Part shown: positions 5,859-7,395 of the stretch, piece after piece
Position numbering within the stretch: the first letter of the stretch is position 1
Layout: each line of letters opens with the position of its first letter
NCBI GenBank assembly: GCA_013816275.1
Contig: JACDER010000065.1
Coordinates: forward strand, 1-7,395
Direction: 5' to 3'
Length of the DNA stretch: 7,395 nt
Origin: Actinomycetota bacterium
GTDB lineage: Bacteria; Actinomycetota; Thermoleophilia; Gaiellales; Gaiellaceae
Position numbers and translations under genes: made by a program
The notes under the pieces: model-generated
Seen by the model: the letters and a program-made list of their open reading frames with translations, nothing else
What the model was told of the DNA's origin: nothing
The model's database searches: none

Positions 5859-6283
5859 ATGCGCCGCAAGCACGAACAGACGATGGCGGAACGCTTCCTC
5901 CAGCCTCGCGGGGCCGTCCAACCGCCCGCGAGAAGGAAGATCTCGTATCCACCTGGATCGTCGCCGGGCTCGCCCGCCTATTCGTCTGGGTCGTCGTGGC
6001 GTCGGCGGTTTCGGTCGGCATTGCGCTCCTGATCGGCCACTTCAGGGGATCCGACCCGTCGCGGTCCGTCCCCGTGGGCCTCTACATCGGCGGCGCCGCG
6101 CTCATGGTCGTCTCCCTGGGCGGGATGGGCGTATTCGGCAGTGGAAACATCTACCGGATGGGATACGACGAAGCCGCGTCGAACGACCACACGCTGCGCG
6201 AGCTCCATGCGTCGCGAGGGGCGTACGTCATCGTCGGGCTTCTGCTCGTCGGCCTCGGTGTCCTTTTCGACTGGATGCTCTGA
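5859..6283 (+). CDS. Small three-helix membrane protein, apparently frameshifted
   Basis: I do not recognise the family. The C-terminal frame, with only a GTG at 5996 as conventional start, reads as a membrane protein: a helix at about 5951-6040 (WIVAGLARLFVWVVVASAVS...), a second at 6070-6135 (VGLYIGGAALMVVSLGGMGV), a loop with YDEAASNDHTLREL, and a third at 6225-6280 ending FDWML. GTG 5996 would begin in the middle of the first helix, so the real start must be upstream. That frame has no ATG, GTG or TTG back to a stop at 5852. ATG 5859, in another frame, opens MRRKHEQTMAERFLQPRG with 20 of 24 codons ending in G or C, against 12 of 24 for the C-terminal frame over the same bases. A one-base loss (net) at about 5905-5935 best explains this; the full protein would be about 141 residues. 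Its 3' end overlaps the convergent methylase by 56 bp. Function unknown. Confidence 0.62.
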
Positions 6284-6950
6284 AGAGCTCGAGCCACTCT
6301 TCGATCCCCAGCTCGCGCTGCCCGCGGCCGAAGCTCCGCCGGAGGAAGGAACGGAATGCCCTCGCCTGGGAGGCGGGGAGCAGCGCCTCCGGCCGGCGCG
6401 AGACGGTCACGATCCCCGCGTCGACGGACGGCCGCGGCCGAAAGGCGGCTGCGGGAACCTGCCTGACCAGCCGGAGCTCCCACCACGGAGCCCAGCCGAG
6501 GCCGAGCAGGGTTCCGCCACGCGCACGCTTGCGCGCTACTTCCCACTGAACGATCAGGGCCGCCTGCTCGAGCGCGGCGCGCGGATCGTCGAGCAGCAGT
6601 CGAAAGAGCCGGGTCGTCTCGTGGAAGGGGACGTTCGAAACTGCGCGGTAGGGCACGCCCGGGACGGGCTGGGCGAACGCGTCCCCCTCCACCACCAGCA
6701 CCGAAGAACGTTCCCCGAAGCGCTCCCGCAGACGCACCGCGAGCAGCGGGTCGATCTCGTGTGCGATGACGTACCCGGCCCGGCGGGCGAGAAGCGACGT
6801 GATCGCTCCGTCTCCGGCGCCGATCTCGAGCACGAGGTCGCGGCGGGAGACTCCCGCACGCGTTATCAGCTCCTCGGCGACGGACTTATCGCGGAGGAAG
6901 TGCTGCGAACGCGCCGCCCGGCGCGCCTGTCGCACGCGCTGAACGGCCAC
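6228..6950 (-). CDS. rRNA adenine N6-methyltransferase, Erm-type
   Basis: A 240-residue S-adenosylmethionine-dependent enzyme of the Erm/KsgA superfamily. Erm members methylate A2058 of 23S rRNA and give resistance to macrolides, lincosamides and streptogramin B; KsgA members dimethylate 16S rRNA. Visible: the N-terminal RSQHFLRDKSVAEELI, SAM motif I LEIGAGDGAIT (41-51), acidic E65 in AHEIDP, VEGDAF (88-92), the target-adenine motif SNVPF (105-109), and PAAAFRPRPSVDAG (166-179). Length and the VQWEVARKRARG...WAPWWELRLVRQVPAAAF segment resemble actinobacterial Erm proteins (ErmE, Erm37 style), and the protein lacks the longer C-terminal domain of KsgA. Start GTG 6950 follows an in-frame stop at 6957-6959 and has no Shine-Dalgarno. 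It lies 30 nt after clpS, so co-transcription is likely; there is no room for a classic Erm leader peptide with attenuator. Whether it confers resistance is not shown by sequence. Confidence 0.85.
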   Translation of the reverse strand: MAVQRVRQARRAARSQHFLRDKSVAEELITRAGVSRRDLVLEIGAGDGAITSLLARRAGYVIAHEIDPLLAVRLRERFGERSSVLVVEGDAFAQPVPGVPYRAVSNVPFHETTRLFRLLLDDPRAALEQAALIVQWEVARKRARGGTLLGLGWAPWWELRLVRQVPAAAFRPRPSVDAGIVTVSRRPEALLPASQARAFRSFLRRSFGRGQRELGIEEWLELFRASSRKGHRGRRAEARR

Positions 6951-6980
6951 GGACCATCACGCAACCCATAACGCGAAAGC

Positions 6981-7274
6981 CTAGCCCTTCTCCAGCGGCG
7001 CCATCGTCAGACCCTGCCCGCGGAGCTGCGACCAGTAGAGCTCTGCAGCCTCGCGATGACCCGTCCAGACGACCGCCTGACCCGTGTCGTGGATCCGGTT
7101 CGCCAGCTCCATGCCCTGTTCGTAGCTGGTCGACGGAAGCACGCTCGCAAGCGCGAACGCCACTCCCTGAAAGGTGTTGTGGTCGTCGTTCAGCACGATC
7201 ACGCGCCAGGCTTCGCCGGTCCCCTCGCCGGGGCGCCGCGGAGCGGTCCGCCTCGTCGGAGCCCGCGTGGCCAT
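6981..7274 (-). CDS. clpS: ATP-dependent Clp protease adaptor ClpS
   Basis: Adaptor that binds proteins with destabilising N-terminal residues (Leu, Phe, Tyr, Trp) and hands them to the Clp ATPase-protease (ClpC-ClpP in actinobacteria) in the cytoplasm. The 97-residue product has a disordered basic N-terminus (about 1-20) for the ATPase, then WRVIVLNDDHNTF (23-35) with the N29-D30-D31 N-degron contact, the alpha/beta core with AFALASVLP, H62 in IHDTGQAVVW, and the closing LRGQGLTMAPLE. It is full length. ATG 7274 directly follows the stop of the upstream gene (TAGATG), so translational coupling is likely. TACGGT, 7 nt upstream of the ATG, could alternatively be a -10. The Erm-type methylase follows 30 nt downstream. 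Confidence 0.95.
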   Translation of the reverse strand: MATRAPTRRTAPRRPGEGTGEAWRVIVLNDDHNTFQGVAFALASVLPSTSYEQGMELANRIHDTGQAVVWTGHREAAELYWSQLRGQGLTMAPLEKG

Positions 7275-7395
7275 CTACCTGACCGTACGGAAGTAGTCGC
7301 GCTCGGCCTTGCGGTTCCGGTACCAGACGAAGCCCCCGATCGTGATCGGGAGCACGATCGCGAGCCCGAGGAGACCGATAGGAAGCGCCCACCAC
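7275..7395 (-). CDS. C-terminal end of a membrane protein (cut by window edge)
   Basis: The frame that stops with TAG at 7275-7277 is open to the window edge and gives 39 residues: a hydrophobic helix, WWALPIGLLGLAIVLPITIG, then GFVWYRNRK and a charged tail ending RDYFRTVR. A single helix followed by a basic, presumably cytoplasmic end fits the tail of a small membrane protein. The stop abuts the clpS start codon with no gap, typical of one operon. Family cannot be named from so short a piece. Confidence 0.55.
   Translation of the reverse strand, partial: WWALPIGLLGLAIVLPITIGGFVWYRNRKAERDYFRTVR

Noticed and set aside
5806..6549. A plus-strand frame with GGAGG 5 nt before ATG 5806 that starts inside the element and runs out of it.
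   Set aside because: The Shine-Dalgarno and ATG are the mirror image of the transposase start, created by the inverted repeat. The translation has no family features and crosses two better-supported genes in other frames.
6886..6969. A short minus-strand frame, ATG 6969, starting before the methylase and overlapping its start; considered as an Erm leader peptide.
   Set aside because: It overlaps the methylase start by about 65 nt, has no Shine-Dalgarno, shows none of the known Erm leader motifs and leaves no room for an attenuator hairpin.

Overview
This is a GC-rich, gene-dense stretch of a bacterial chromosome, most likely from an actinobacterium (my guess would be the Thermoleophilia, Gaiellales or Solirubrobacterales type; this rests on protein style only). 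Supporting signs are strong G/C preference at third codon positions, several genes that start without a Shine-Dalgarno sequence next to a TANNNT -10-like motif, a PF04020-type small membrane protein, an actinobacterial-looking ClpS and an Erm-type rRNA methylase.

Layout. Left part (1-2875): rpiB (ribose-5-phosphate isomerase B, minus strand) diverges across 58 bp from tkt (transketolase of the short, animal-like type, plus strand). Both enzymes belong to the non-oxidative pentose phosphate pathway. tkt is followed, with stop and start codons sharing a base, by a small PF04020-type membrane protein. Middle (2885-4768): a complete ABC-F ATPase with two nucleotide-binding domains. Then comes a complete IS481-family insertion sequence (4770-5844) with 26-bp imperfect terminal inverted repeats and a perfect 6-bp target duplication, GCTAGC. 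Its transposase is frameshifted. Right part: a small three-helix membrane protein gene (5859-6283, apparently also frameshifted), convergent with an Erm/KsgA-superfamily rRNA adenine methyltransferase (6228-6950). Upstream of the methylase on the same strand are clpS (6981-7274) and the tail of a small membrane protein cut by the window edge.

The most informative element is the insertion sequence. It sits in a CTAG target that is the stop codon of the ABC-F gene. That target also supplies the stop codon of the transposase, which has no in-frame stop inside the element. The transposase ribosome-binding site lies in a hairpin that would be formed only by transcripts entering from outside the element, a recognised way of keeping transposition low. 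The insertion leaves the ABC-F protein intact and restores the -10-like motif of the next gene through the duplicated target.

Two genes acting on the ribosome, ABC-F and the Erm-type methylase, lie within about 1.5 kb of each other but on opposite strands. This may be coincidence or a small resistance neighbourhood. I found no tRNA, rRNA, CRISPR array or clearly new multi-gene system.
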